The notes: generated by a model from the letters alone, not told the origin. Counted from the first letter of the stretch, positions 15,812 through 26,099 are shown. The stretch: 64,000 nt of DNA from Cognatilysobacter terrigena (GCF_004361065.1 NZ_SELT01000019.1:1-64000); one strand, 5' to 3'. A program made the numbers and translations.

Positions 15812-16762
15812 TTACGGCTTGCGCGTGTTGGACGACGGCATCGCGTCGTATTCCGACTGCGAGATGCTGCCGTCGTGGTTCGCGTCGAGCGTGCGGAAGC
15901 GGGCCTTGAGGTTGGCCTGCACGCCGGCTTCCTTCGCGCTCAGCTTGCCGTCGCTGTTGACGTCCAGCATCTGGAACGCCGACGCGGAGCCCACGCCCTG
16001 CAGCATGTCGTGCACCGGACGCGAGTTCTTCGCGAGGCCACCCGCCGAGATCCAGCTGCGCAGCTCGTCGGTGCCGATGCGGCCGTCGCTGTTGGCGTCG
16101 ACGGTGGCGAAGTCGGAGTTCAGCGTGAGGTTTGCGGCGGCTTCCTCGCGGCTCAGGTAGCCGTCGTGGTTCGCGTCGAGCAGTGCGGTGTCGATGCTGA
16201 AGCGCGTTCCAGAACGCATGTCGGCGACCGCACCCGGTGCCGAAGTGGCGACGACGGCGGTGTCGGAGGCCATCGGCGAGGCCGGCACGGCGGGCGTTGC
16301 AGGCGTCACGGCGACCGGCGGTGCGGGCGGCGTTGCGGCGTCCACGGCCGCCTTCGCGTTCGCGTCGGCCTGCACGCTGGCGGCTTCGCTCGCACGTGCG
16401 GCGACGGTCGCTTCCGCGGCGGTGTCGACCGGTGCAGCGCTCGAGCTCGCGCCGCTCGCAGTGCCGGTCGCTTCGTGCGCGGCCTGCACGGCATTGTTCT
16501 TGGCGTGCTCCGCGGCGACGGAGGCCTCATGCGCGGCCTGCGCCGACGCGGCATCACCGGTCTGCGCCGCGGTCTTCGCCGCGCGCTTGGCGTCGTTCGA
16601 TGCGGCGCGCGCGGTCTTCGCGGCCTCGTTCGCGCGCTGGGTCGCGACGTCGGCCTGGACCGTCGCGGCCGCCTGGTCGACGCGCTGCGCCATCGCCGGC
16701 GCGGCAAGGCCCAACGTAGTCGCGAGCGCAACGGCGAGAGTGCTGGTGCGGAGAGTCGTCAT
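15812..16762 (-). CDS. secreted EF-hand calcium-binding protein with alanine-rich region
   Basis: The 316-residue protein has a signal peptide ending near residue 25 (APAMAQ). Residues about 28-150 are a very Ala-rich, charged helical stretch, followed by a Pro/Ala/Val linker to about 175. The C-terminal 120 residues hold four EF-hand loops: DANHDGYLSREE, DANSDGRIGTDE, DVNSDGKLSAKE and DANHDGSISQSE. All four keep Asp at positions 1, 3 and 5 or Asn equivalents and Glu at position 12, so Ca2+ binding is expected in the periplasm or outside. The architecture suggests a calcium-responsive structural or sensor protein; no partner is evident. It stands alone between ubiI and rlmM. Confidence 0.87.
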   Translation of the reverse strand: MTTLRTSTLAVALATTLGLAAPAMAQRVDQAAATVQADVATQRANEAAKTARAASNDAKRAAKTAAQTGDAASAQAAHEASVAAEHAKNNAVQAAHEATGTASGASSSAAPVDTAAEATVAARASEAASVQADANAKAAVDAATPPAPPVAVTPATPAVPASPMASDTAVVATSAPGAVADMRSGTRFSIDTALLDANHDGYLSREEAAANLTLNSDFATVDANSDGRIGTDELRSWISAGGLAKNSRPVHDMLQGVGSASAFQMLDVNSDGKLSAKEAGVQANLKARFRTLDANHDGSISQSEYDAMPSSNTRKP

Positions 16763-16873
16763 GGTCGTGCCCTGTGGTGGGAAATCACGACGACGCTAGG
16801 AGAGTCGACATCAATCGTGCGTCGACGTTTGCTTAGTCGCGGGTTGCGCCGTCAGCGCACAGACAGGGATGTA

Positions 16874-17980
16874 TCAGCCGCGTAGACGCGCGAACACCGT
16901 GATCTCTTCGCGGTCGTGGTACAGCTGCTTCGCGCGCCATTCGACCGGCTGACCTACCTCGCGCTCGAACAGCGACAGGCACTGCCGCGTTTCGTCCCAG
17001 CGCTTCTTCATCGGCAGCTTGAGGTTGAAGATCGTGCGCCGGCACCAGCCTTCGCGCAGCCATGTCGCCATGCGTTCGGCGACGCGACGCGGCTGTTCGA
17101 CCATGTCGCAGACCATCCAGTCGAGCGTGCGCTTGGGATGCCAGACGAAGCCGTCGGCACGTAGATGTTCGACGCGTCCACTATCGATCAAGTGCGCGGC
17201 CAGCGGGCCGTTGTCGACGCTGATCACGCGCACGCCGTTGCGCATCAGCACCCAGCTCCAACCGCCGGGCGCCGCGCCCAGGTCGGCGGCGTGCATGTTC
17301 TCCTTGAACCACGCCTCGCGTTCCTTGGCATCGAGCAGCGTCAGAAACGCTTCCTCGAGCTTGAGTGCGGAGCGGCTCGGCGCCTGCGGATGCATGCGCA
17401 GGCGCGGAATGCCCATCGGCCACTCGCTGCCGTCGTGCGGATCGACGATGCCGAGATGCGCATAGTCGCCCGATTCGAGCAGCACGTGCAGGCGCGGGCG
17501 ATCGGGCGAATCGATGTAGGTCAGCCAGCCGGCCTCGCGCAGTGCCGGGCGCAGTGCATTGCCGAGCGCGCGTGCGAGCGCCGCGAGCGGCTTGCCTTCG
17601 TCGGTGTCGGCGTGTTCGACGCGCACGTCGCCGAAGTGCAGCGTCGGCGTACCGAGCGTGGCCTGCATGGCGGCAACGATCGCACCGACGCGGTCCGGCT
17701 TGGCCGGGCCGACGACGCCGAGGGACGGCAGCTCCGCGAACGCCACGAGTTTCTGCCGCGCGAAGATCAGGTCGCGGAAGGGCAGTGCCTGCGACAGCGC
17801 GTCGGCGTCGTCGCAGACGAATCGCACGAAGCCGCTGCCGCGCTCGGTTCGCGCATAGCCGGCAAAGCCGAGCGCGCCGGCGCGCTCCGTGAACTCCGCT
17901 GCGAGTTCCGGCTCGAAGCCCGCGCGGCAGTAGCCGAGCAGTGCGGGTTGCGCGATCGCAGTCGTGTCGGAGGTGGGCAT
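16874..17980 (-). CDS. rlmM: 23S rRNA (cytidine-2498 2'-O)-methyltransferase
   Basis: This 368-residue enzyme uses S-adenosylmethionine to methylate the 2'-OH of C2498 in 23S rRNA. The N-terminal half is a ferredoxin/THUMP-like RNA-binding region. The catalytic Rossmann domain starts with AADLGAAPGGWSWVLMRNG near residue 233. DWMVCDMVEQPRRVAERM (about 290) supplies the catalytic Asp and LKLPMKKRWDE (about 318) a catalytic Lys. The size equals that of E. coli RlmM (366). The start lies four bases before the stop of the upstream deaminase gene, so the two are likely cotranscribed. Confidence 0.96.
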   Translation of the reverse strand: MPTSDTTAIAQPALLGYCRAGFEPELAAEFTERAGALGFAGYARTERGSGFVRFVCDDADALSQALPFRDLIFARQKLVAFAELPSLGVVGPAKPDRVGAIVAAMQATLGTPTLHFGDVRVEHADTDEGKPLAALARALGNALRPALREAGWLTYIDSPDRPRLHVLLESGDYAHLGIVDPHDGSEWPMGIPRLRMHPQAPSRSALKLEEAFLTLLDAKEREAWFKENMHAADLGAAPGGWSWVLMRNGVRVISVDNGPLAAHLIDSGRVEHLRADGFVWHPKRTLDWMVCDMVEQPRRVAERMATWLREGWCRRTIFNLKLPMKKRWDETRQCLSLFEREVGQPVEWRAKQLYHDREEITVFARLRG

Positions 17981-17984
17981 CGCG

Positions 17985-18563
17985 TCAGTAACGCGCGCCG
18001 CCGGACGTCGAGTAGTGGCGTAGGACGTCGCAGGCGGCCTCGCGCTGCACGTCGCGCACCACGGCGATGCCGCGACGTTCCAGTTCGCCCACCCAGTCCG
18101 CCGGCAGCGGACCTTCGTCGAACTCCGTCAATGCTTCGACGTCTTCGCTGCGTGCGCCGATCAGGAGGCGGTCGACGCCCGCCCACACCGTCGCGCCATA
18201 GCACTGGCAGCACGGCTGTGCGGACGTCGCGAGCGTGATTGGACCCACGCGTTCGCCGGTCGGCGATTCGTTGAGCCGCGCGCGCTGCGTGCGCTGCTGC
18301 GCGAGCATGTAGGCCATCGTTTCGGCGTGCGCGACCGAGCAGGTCTGCGGCAACACGCGATTGACGCCCACCGCGATCACGCGATCGTCGGGGCCGAAGA
18401 CGGCCGCGCCGAACGGGCCGCCGCTGCGGGCATCGACGTTGCGGCGCGACAGATCGATCGCGAGCGCGACCTTCGCATCGTCGCCTTCGTAGACACGCGC
18501 GGTGTCCACCGCCTCGTGCACCCACGCCGGCAGCGTGAGGTGCACCTGCGCATACAGCATCAT
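17985..18563 (-). CDS. nucleoside/nucleobase deaminase (CDA superfamily)
   Basis: The 192-residue protein has the cytidine-deaminase-like zinc site: HAE at VAHAETMAY near residue 88, and PCCQCYG near 125, matching the PCxxC motif that supplies the two Cys ligands. SGGPFGAAVF near 55 is typical of guanine deaminase-like and tRNA adenosine deaminase-like members. The substrate is not resolved. The chosen ATG at 18563 begins two bases after the stop of the upstream lipoprotein gene; a second ATG follows immediately at 18560. It is probably cotranscribed with rlmM downstream. Confidence 0.85.
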   Translation of the reverse strand: MMLYAQVHLTLPAWVHEAVDTARVYEGDDAKVALAIDLSRRNVDARSGGPFGAAVFGPDDRVIAVGVNRVLPQTCSVAHAETMAYMLAQQRTQRARLNESPTGERVGPITLATSAQPCCQCYGATVWAGVDRLLIGARSEDVEALTEFDEGPLPADWVGELERRGIAVVRDVQREAACDVLRHYSTSGGARY

Positions 18564-18565
18564 CG

Positions 18566-19063
18566 TCAGTGAGCCACCGGTGTGGAGTTGCCGCCCGCGT
18601 CCTGGCACGTGCCGGCGACGCAGCTGCAGCTATGGATGTCCTTGAAACCGCAGGTCGACGAGATGCCCTTGCGCGCGCACTCGGCCTGCACGGCCGCCGG
18701 ATCGACCGGCGAGTTCTTGTTCACGCAGGCCGGCATCGCGCCGCAGCAGCTGCCGACGTTCTTGACCGCGCAGTCGGAATCGCTCGCGCAGCTCGTCACC
18801 AGCTTCGGAGCGTTCGGCGCCTCGACGCGTTGCGGCGGCAGACCATCGCTTTTTCGCGGTGGTGGGCGATCGCGGCCCGCCATCACGTCCTGGTTCGCGC
18901 TGGCGGGCGTCGAATGAGCTGCCGGCGGTGCAGCGTCGCGCATTGCCGACGACGCATCGTTCGACGTCGTCGCGGCCGGCGTGTCGGTCGTCGCCTGCGG
19001 ACGCGCGCAGCCGGCGAGGAGCCCGAGTGCAAGGAGGATCGGAGCGAACATGGACATGCGCAT
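18566..19063 (-). CDS. cysteine-rich lipoprotein, function unknown
   Basis: The 165-residue protein has a lipoprotein signal: hydrophobic MFAPILLALGLLAGCARP with the lipobox LAGC, so the mature protein should be lipid-anchored. A Ser/Thr/Ala/Pro-rich linker runs to about residue 90. The last 70 residues contain about ten cysteines in the style SCASDSDCAVKNVGSCCG ... CGFKDIHSCSCVAGTCQ, suggesting a compact disulfide domain. The start at 19063 was chosen because GGAGAG lies just upstream at the right distance. No family was named. It lies between glnS and the deaminase gene on the same strand. Confidence 0.8.
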   Translation of the reverse strand: MRMSMFAPILLALGLLAGCARPQATTDTPAATTSNDASSAMRDAAPPAAHSTPASANQDVMAGRDRPPPRKSDGLPPQRVEAPNAPKLVTSCASDSDCAVKNVGSCCGAMPACVNKNSPVDPAAVQAECARKGISSTCGFKDIHSCSCVAGTCQDAGGNSTPVAH

Positions 19064-19086
19064 GGCGACTCTCCGGAGGGGGAACC

Positions 19087-20832
<1,746 letters not shown>

Positions 20833-20904
20833 GCGGGCTTGCAACCACGTGGGGAAGCCCGCAGTTTAACGAAGAAGGCCGCTCCGGCCCTGCGGGAGAC
20901 CGCC

Positions 20905-21168
20905 ATGAAGCCCGTCTACGACGCCGCGAACCTCATCGACGCCCATCTCGTGCGCCATGCGCTCGAGGACGCGGGCATTCCGGTGTTCATCCGCGGCGAA
21001 GCGCTCACGGGCGCGATCGGCGAGCTGCCGCTGCAGGGCATGGTGCAGGTCTGCGTACCGGAGGTCGCGTGGCCCGAAGCCGATGCGATCGTCCGCGAAC
21101 TCGATTTCGGCGAACCGATCGTCGCCGACGACGAAGCTGACTGGGATCCCGGCCTCGCGCCGATCTGA
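20905..21168 (+). CDS. DUF2007-type small protein
   Basis: The 87-residue cytoplasmic protein matches DUF2007 (putative signal-transducing protein) in its pattern: a start of MKPVYDAANLIDAHLVRHAL, then LEDAGIPVFIRGEALTGAIGELP in two adjacent elements, and an acidic C-terminus WDPGLAPI. The family folds as a small alpha/beta unit and has no known reaction. It is divergent from glnS, with 72 bases between the starts. The run of GGCCGCTCCGGCCCTGCGGGAG upstream contains GGGAG about nine bases before the ATG, a good ribosome-binding site. Confidence 0.85.
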   Translation: MKPVYDAANLIDAHLVRHALEDAGIPVFIRGEALTGAIGELPLQGMVQVCVPEVAWPEADAIVRELDFGEPIVADDEADWDPGLAPI

Positions 21169-21210
21169 CGCATCCGTCGTCACCACCGCGGCGTAACCCT
21201 CCACGAGGTC

Positions 21211-21229
21211 GCATTCGCGTCGCGAATGC
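21211..21229. repeat. inverted repeat upstream of msrA
   Basis: GCATTCGCG and CGCGAATGC flank a single T, forming a 9-bp perfect inverted repeat 43 bases before the msrA start. It may be an operator or part of the terminator for the DUF2007 gene; no T run follows. Confidence 0.45.
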
Positions 21230-21271
21230 TGCGCTCACCGTCATCGCCGGCCCGGCCGGCAGGAGACCTTC

Positions 21272-21943
21272 ATGCTCGACAAACTGCTCGGAATCGGCGC
21301 CTACAAGCAGCGCATGCCGCGTGCCGGGGAGGCGCTGCCCGGTCGCGACGCCGCCATGCCCGTCCACAACGCGCACCACGTGCACGGCCGACCGATCCAG
21401 GGCGAGTTTCCGGGCATGGAGCAGGTGCAATTCGGGCTCGGCTGCTTCTGGGGCGCCGAGCGGCTGTTCTGGAAGATTCCGGGCGTCTACACGACGGCTG
21501 TCGGCTATTCGGGCGGCGAAACACCGAACGCGACGTATCGCGAGGTCTGCAGCGGCATGACCGGCCACACCGAAGCCGTGCTCGTCGTTTACGACCCGAA
21601 CGAGGTGACGTTCGACGCGCTGCTCAAGGCGTTCTGGGAAGGCCACGACCCGACGCAGGGCATGCGCCAGGGCAACGACGTCGGCACGCAGTACCGCTCG
21701 GCGATCTACTGCACGACGCAGGCGCAGTACGACGCCGCGATCGCGAGCCGCGATGCCTACCAGCAGCGCCTGCGCGAAGCCGGCCTCGGCGAGATCACCA
21801 CGGAAATTCGCTATCCCGCACCGACGTTCTATTACGCGGAAGACGACCACCAGCAATACCTGTCCAAGATCCCGAACGGGTATTGCGGGCTGGGCGGCAC
21901 CGGCGTGAGTTGCCCGATCGGCGTGGGCGTCGGCGCGACCTGA
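21272..21943 (+). CDS. msrA: peptide methionine-S-sulfoxide reductase A
   Basis: The 223-residue enzyme reduces the S form of methionine sulfoxide in oxidised proteins. The active-site motif [14 protein letters not shown] places the catalytic Cys at residue 58. The recycling cysteines are in [16 protein letters not shown] near the C-terminus, the three-Cys arrangement of the E. coli enzyme. An N-terminal extension of about 45 residues precedes the domain, as in E. coli MsrA. The ATG has GGAGA eight bases upstream. It belongs with the oxidative-stress genes oxyR, ahpF and ahpC that follow within 4 kb, though no operator was identified here. Confidence 0.97.
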   Translation: MLDKLLGIGAYKQRMPRAGEALPGRDAAMPVHNAHHVHGRPIQGEFPGMEQVQFGLGCFWGAERLFWKIPGVYTTAVGYSGGETPNATYREVCSGMTGHTEAVLVVYDPNEVTFDALLKAFWEGHDPTQGMRQGNDVGTQYRSAIYCTTQAQYDAAIASRDAYQQRLREAGLGEITTEIRYPAPTFYYAEDDHQQYLSKIPNGYCGLGGTGVSCPIGVGVGAT

Positions 21944-21968
21944 TCGCGCCGGGGTTCACGCGACGGCG

Positions 21969-22613
21969 TCAGCGCGCGACCGTGCGCAGCGAACAGACGT
22001 AGATCACCTCGCAGGCGCCGTCGCCGCTGTCGTCGCGCGACATCGAACTGCGCCACGTCCAGCCATCGGGTGCATCGGCTTCGACGAGCCAGCCGTCGAC
22101 GCGCACGCGGTCGCCTTCGCGGACGTCCGCGAGTGCGCTCGCCGCCGCCGCGTTCGCCGGGATCATGTGCATGTTCGCGCTGGAGCGAACGATTTCGTCG
22201 GGCGGGATCGGCGCGTCGCCCGACCAGCGATACGTGTACCAGCGCCCGGACTGCGAAATGTCGAGACGATCGAGCACCGCGTCATCGCGCATGCGGCCCC
22301 AGCCGAGCGCGAGATCGGTGGGCGACAGGTCGGATTCGCGGCCGCTCGAATAGTCGTGGCGCGACAGCACGCGCGCATCGACGCTGAAACCGGCGAGCGG
22401 TTGAAGCGTGGCCGCGCGCAGGCGGAACGGGCCGACGCCGGACGGCAAGCGGCTCTGCAGCGGCTCGGCGAACGCCGACACCGCTGGCGGCATCGGACAG
22501 CTCACCGAGCCGACCGCTTCCGCTGCACGCGCGCGATGTCGACTCGGGCCGACCGGCGAGAACCACCAGCCGACCGCCGCGATCACCAGTGCGATGGCGA
22601 CGCCGCGACGCAT
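21969..22613 (-). CDS. membrane-anchored or exported protein of unknown function
   Basis: The 214-residue protein begins with a hydrophobic segment (RRGVAIALVIAAVGWWFSPV, residues 2-21) that is a signal anchor or uncleaved signal. The remainder is soluble and periplasmic in character, with two cysteine sites, SCPMP near residue 38 and CEVIYVCSL near the end. Motifs that could help a search are DYSSGRESDLSPTDLALGWG near 87 and YRWSGDAPIPPDEI near 129. No family was recognised. It starts four bases after the oxyR stop on the same strand, so it may be cotranscribed with oxyR. Confidence 0.75.
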   Translation of the reverse strand: MRRGVAIALVIAAVGWWFSPVGPSRHRARAAEAVGSVSCPMPPAVSAFAEPLQSRLPSGVGPFRLRAATLQPLAGFSVDARVLSRHDYSSGRESDLSPTDLALGWGRMRDDAVLDRLDISQSGRWYTYRWSGDAPIPPDEIVRSSANMHMIPANAAAASALADVREGDRVRVDGWLVEADAPDGWTWRSSMSRDDSGDGACEVIYVCSLRTVAR

Positions 22614-22616
22614 CGA

Positions 22617-23561
22617 TCAGCCCGCACGCCGCGCGCGTTTGGCCGCGGGCTTCGACGACGGTGGCATGAGCAGTTCGCCCGGCAGGCTGCGGAATTCTTC
22701 GGCGAGGCGTTCCAGGAACTCGCCCATCGCCGAGCTGCGACGCCAGACCATCGCGATGCGCCGATGCGGGATGTCGCCCGAGAACGGCAGCAGCGCGACG
22801 TCCGGCGACGGCGGCACCGGCGGCTGCACGGCGAGCATCGGGAGCAACGTCATGCCGACGCCCGCGGCGACCATCTGTCGCAGTGTCTCCAGCGACGTCG
22901 CGCGGAAACCTTCGCGCTCGCCGGCGCCGGCGAGGCGGCAGACGTCGAGCGCCTGGTCGCGCAGGCAATGGCCTTCCTCGAGCAGCAGCAGGTCGGCATC
23001 GCGCAGGTCGTCGCTGTGCAGCGATCCGTTCGACGCGATGGGATGCGTGCGCGGCGCGGCGAGCACGAAGGGTTCGTCGAACAGCGGCTCGATGCGCAGC
23101 TGGTCGTCGTGCACGGGAAGCGCGAGGATGCCCGCGTCGAGTCGCCCGTCGCGCAGGCGCTGCAGGATCTGGTCGGTCTTTTCCTCGACGAGCAGCAGCT
23201 CGAGCCGCGGGAACCGCGTACGCACCGCGGGCAGCACGTGCGGCAGGAGGTACGGGCCGAGCGTCGGGAACAGGCCGAGGCGGACGCTGCCGGCTTCCGG
23301 ATCGCGGCTGCGGCGTGCGACCTCGATCATCTGGTCGACTTCCGCGATCACGCTGCGCGCGCGCTCGGCCACGTCGCGGCCGACCGGCGTCAGCATCACG
23401 CGTCGCGGCGCACGTTCGACGAGCGCCACCCCCAGCTCCTCTTCCAACTTCTTGATCTGCGTCGACAGCGTCGGCTGGCTGACGAAACTCGCCTGCGCCG
23501 CACGCCCGAAATGGCGGTGGTCGGCGAGGGCGACGAGGTACTTGAGGTCACGCAGGTTCAT
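22617..23561 (-). CDS. oxyR: hydrogen peroxide-sensing LysR-type regulator OxyR
   Basis: The 314-residue regulator has a LysR helix-turn-helix at its N-terminus (MNLRDLKYLVALADHRHFGR, then ASFVSQPTLSTQIKKLEEEL). The redox switch is visible: EEGHCLRDQALDVC places cysteines at exactly 199 and 208, as in E. coli OxyR. Peroxide oxidises these to a disulfide and the protein activates its targets. The targets ahpF and ahpC are directly upstream on the same strand. The start at 23561 has TACCAT ending six bases before it and no ribosome-binding site, so a leaderless transcript is possible. A hairpin at 23635-23666 separates it from ahpF, so it probably has its own promoter. Confidence 0.97.
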   Translation of the reverse strand: MNLRDLKYLVALADHRHFGRAAQASFVSQPTLSTQIKKLEEELGVALVERAPRRVMLTPVGRDVAERARSVIAEVDQMIEVARRSRDPEAGSVRLGLFPTLGPYLLPHVLPAVRTRFPRLELLLVEEKTDQILQRLRDGRLDAGILALPVHDDQLRIEPLFDEPFVLAAPRTHPIASNGSLHSDDLRDADLLLLEEGHCLRDQALDVCRLAGAGEREGFRATSLETLRQMVAAGVGMTLLPMLAVQPPVPPSPDVALLPFSGDIPHRRIAMVWRRSSAMGEFLERLAEEFRSLPGELLMPPSSKPAAKRARRAG

Positions 23562-23634
23562 GCGTCGATGGTAGGGCCGCTTCGGGCGCTTTTCCATCGA
23601 ACATGCGGTTTCGATTCACGAGATCGATGAACGG

Positions 23635-23666
23635 CGAAGCCCGGATGCGCAGGCACCCGGGCTTCG
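23635..23666 (-). terminator. hairpin after ahpF
   Basis: CGAAGCCCGG (23635-23644) pairs over 10 bp with CCGGGCTTCG (23657-23666). It lies 34 bases after the ahpF stop and before oxyR. No T run is seen on the minus strand, so termination may be partial. Confidence 0.55.
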
Positions 23667-23699
23667 TTTGCGGCTGCGATCGAGCGCGACAGCGCGCGC

Positions 23700-25280
23700 T
23701 TAGGCAGCCTGCGCCTGCTCGGCCGGCGCCGAGGTGCGGATCAGGTGGTCGAACGCGCTGAGCGCGGCCGTCGCACCGGCACCCATCGCGATCACGATCT
23801 GCTTGTACGGCACGGTCGTGGCGTCGCCGGCGGCGAACACGCCGGGAACGCTGGTCGCACCGCGATCGTCGATCACGATCTCGCCGCGCGGCGTGAGCTC
23901 TACCGCGCCCTTCAGCCATTCGGTGTTGGGCAGCAGGCCGATCTGCACGAACACGCCCTCGAGCTCGATCGTGCGGGATTCACCCGAAGCGCGATCCTTC
24001 ACGACGAGACCGGTCACCTTCGCGCCGTCGCCGAGCACTTCGGTCGTCTGCCCGCTGGTGATCACGTCGACGTTCGACAGGCTGCGCAGCTTGCGCTGGA
24101 GCACGTCGTCCGCGCGCAGCTTGGAATCGAATTCGATCAACGTGACGTGCGCGACGATGCCGGCGAGGTCGATCGCGGCCTCCACGCCCGAGTTGCCGCC
24201 GCCGATCACCGCGACGCGCTTGCCCTTGAACAGCGGGCCGTCGCAGTGCGGGCAATAGGCCACGCCTTTGTTGCGGTACTGCTCTTCACCGGGCACGCCC
24301 ATCTGCCGCCAGCGCGCACCGGTGGTCACGATGACGGACTTCGCCTTCAGCGACGCACCGTTCTCGAGATCCACCGTAATCAGGCCGTCGTTGCCGGCCG
24401 GGTGCAGCTTGCTCGCGCGTTGCAGGTTCATCACGTCGACTTCGTAGTCGCGCACGTGCTGCTCCAGCGCGGTCGCGAGCTTCGGGCCTTCCGTGTACGA
24501 CATCGAGACGAAGTTCTCGATGGCCATGGTGTCGAGCACCTGGCCGCCGAAACGTTCGGCCGCGACGCCCGTGCGGATGCCCTTGCGCGCCGCGTAGATC
24601 GCCGCCGCCGCGCCCGCCGGGCCGCCGCCGACGACGAGCACGTCGAATGCGTCCTTCTTCGCGATCGATTCGGCCGCGCGCGACGCCGCGCCGGTGTCGA
24701 GCTTGGCGAGGATCTGCTCGATCGTCAGACGACCCTGATCGAACGGCTGACCGTTGAGATAGATCGTCGGCACCGACATGATGCCGCGCGCTTCGACTTC
24801 GGCCTGGTAGAGCGCGCCATCGATCGCGACGTGCTTGATGTTCGGGTTCAGCACGCTCATCAGGCTCAGCGCCTGCACCGTGTCCGGGCAGCTCTGGCAC
24901 GACAGCGACATGTAGGTCTCGAAGCGGAACTCGCCTTCGAGTTCGCGCACCTGGTGCGCGACGTCGTCCTCGATCTTCGGCGGATGGCCGCCGACCCACA
25001 GCAGCGCGAGCACCAGCGAGGTGAACTCGTGGCCGAGCGGAATGCCGGCGAAGCGCACGTCGATATCGGTGCCGGCGCGCACGATCGCGAACGACGGCTT
25101 GCGCGCGTCGTCGTCGGTGCGGACGTACTCGACCTTGTCGGACAGCGTGGCGATGTCGCGCAGCAGTGCTTCGAGTTCGCGCGCGGCGTCGGATTCGTCG
25201 AGCGACGCTTCCAGCCGTATCGGCTGCTGCAGGCGTTCGAGGTAGGCGGCGAGCTGGGACTTCAGGCTTTCGTCGAGCAT
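23700..25280 (-). CDS. ahpF: alkyl hydroperoxide reductase subunit F
   Basis: The 526-residue flavoprotein passes electrons from NADH to AhpC. The N-terminal tandem thioredoxin folds carry the redox pair C128/C131 in [10 protein letters not shown]. The thioredoxin reductase-like part has FAD motif [17 protein letters not shown] near residue 215, the second redox pair C343/C346 in YCPHCDGP, and the NADH motif [13 protein letters not shown] just after it. The start at 25280 gives [17 protein letters not shown], which matches E. coli AhpF, so longer upstream starts were rejected. It follows ahpC by 178 bases on the same strand, with palindromes and a hairpin in between. Confidence 0.97.
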   Translation of the reverse strand: MLDESLKSQLAAYLERLQQPIRLEASLDESDAARELEALLRDIATLSDKVEYVRTDDDARKPSFAIVRAGTDIDVRFAGIPLGHEFTSLVLALLWVGGHPPKIEDDVAHQVRELEGEFRFETYMSLSCQSCPDTVQALSLMSVLNPNIKHVAIDGALYQAEVEARGIMSVPTIYLNGQPFDQGRLTIEQILAKLDTGAASRAAESIAKKDAFDVLVVGGGPAGAAAAIYAARKGIRTGVAAERFGGQVLDTMAIENFVSMSYTEGPKLATALEQHVRDYEVDVMNLQRASKLHPAGNDGLITVDLENGASLKAKSVIVTTGARWRQMGVPGEEQYRNKGVAYCPHCDGPLFKGKRVAVIGGGNSGVEAAIDLAGIVAHVTLIEFDSKLRADDVLQRKLRSLSNVDVITSGQTTEVLGDGAKVTGLVVKDRASGESRTIELEGVFVQIGLLPNTEWLKGAVELTPRGEIVIDDRGATSVPGVFAAGDATTVPYKQIVIAMGAGATAALSAFDHLIRTSAPAEQAQAA

Positions 25281-25361
25281 GGCGGGTTCCATGGCTAACG
25301 GAATGGCGGGCACGCACGGGCCGCAAGCGGTCGATGACTGCGCTTGCGAACGGCGGGTTCG

Positions 25362-25379
25362 GATGCTGTCGACAGCATC
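25362..25379. repeat. 18-bp perfect palindrome between ahpC and ahpF
   Basis: GATGCTGTCGACAGCATC reads the same on both strands. Its core TGTCGACA occurs again at 25404-25411. The site is about 82 bases before the ahpF start and may be an operator or an mRNA processing hairpin. Confidence 0.6.
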
Positions 25380-25423
25380 ATCGCGATCGCACTGCGATGC
25401 CGCTGTCGACAACCTCCGGAGAA

Positions 25424-25446
25424 CGCCGCGCGACGTGCGCGCGGCG
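25424..25446 (-). terminator. strong hairpin just after ahpC
   Basis: CGCCGCGCG (25424-25432) pairs perfectly with CGCGCGGCG (25438-25446). It begins 12 bases after the ahpC stop on the minus strand. No T run follows, so it may attenuate read-through into ahpF or stabilise ahpC mRNA rather than fully terminate. Confidence 0.55.
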
Positions 25447-25458
25447 CTCCGGTATCAC

Positions 25459-26022
25459 TTAGATCTTGCCGACGAGGTCGAGCGACGGCGCGATGGTCTT
25501 GGCGCCTTCGTTCCACTTGGCCGGGCAGACCTCGCCCGGATGCTCGGCGACGTACTTGGCGGCCTTGAGCTTGCGCAGCGCTTCCTTCATGTCGCGCGCG
25601 ATCGCGTTGTCGTGCACTTCATAGGCCTTGATCACGCCTTCCGGGTTGACGATGAACGTGCCGCGCAGGGCGAGGCCTTCCTCGTCGATGTGCACGTCGA
25701 ACGCCTTGGTCAGCGCGTGGGTCGGGTCGCCCACCAGCGGGAACTTCGCCTTGCCCACGGCCGGCGAGATCTGGTGCCAGACCTTGTGCGAGAAGTGGGT
25801 GTCGGTCGTGACGATGTAGACCTCGGCGTTGTTCTTCTGGAACTCGGCGTAGTTCTCGGCCGCGTCCTCGACTTCGGTGGGGCAGTTGAAGGTGAAGGCC
25901 GCCGGCATGAACACGATGACCGACCACTTGCCCTGCAGGCTCTTGTCGGAGACTTCGACGAACTTGCCGTCGTGGAACGCCTGGGCGGTGAACGCCGGCA
26001 CCTTCTTGTTGATCAGGGACAT
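25459..26022 (-). CDS. ahpC: alkyl hydroperoxide reductase subunit C (2-Cys peroxiredoxin)
   Basis: The 187-residue peroxiredoxin reduces peroxides and is recycled by AhpF. The peroxidatic Cys is C47 in FTFNCPTEVED and the resolving Cys is C166 in GEVCPAKW, the positions of the typical AhpC. The protein starts MSLINKKVPAFTAQAF, as in E. coli. The ribosome-binding site is AAGGAAA a few bases before the ATG. A sigma-70-like promoter at 26062-26090, overlapped by a palindrome, precedes it. Together with ahpF and oxyR it forms the peroxide-defence locus. Confidence 0.98.
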   Translation of the reverse strand: MSLINKKVPAFTAQAFHDGKFVEVSDKSLQGKWSVIVFMPAAFTFNCPTEVEDAAENYAEFQKNNAEVYIVTTDTHFSHKVWHQISPAVGKAKFPLVGDPTHALTKAFDVHIDEEGLALRGTFIVNPEGVIKAYEVHDNAIARDMKEALRKLKAAKYVAEHPGEVCPAKWNEGAKTIAPSLDLVGKI

Positions 26023-26061
26023 GCGGTTTCCTTGGAGGGGAGGGGTTGACTGAACAGGGGC

Positions 26062-26090
26062 ATCCTACCGGCCGACGAAAGGTAGATCAA
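26062..26090 (-). promoter_or_regulatory. ahpC promoter
   Basis: On the minus strand TTGATC (26090-26085) and TAGGAT (26067-26062) are spaced by exactly 17 bases, a good sigma-70 arrangement. Transcription would start about 32-34 bases before the ahpC ATG. Confidence 0.65.
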
Positions 26091-26099
26091 ATCGATCTA
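26083..26099. promoter_or_regulatory. palindrome over the ahpC -35 region, candidate OxyR site
   Basis: TAGAT (26083-26087) and ATCTA (26095-26099) form an inverted repeat with a 7-base centre, overlapping the -35 box. CTAT and ATAG tetrads occur at 26097-26100 and 26113-26116. The tetrad spacing does not match the E. coli OxyR consensus, so binding by OxyR is inferred from location only. Confidence 0.45.
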
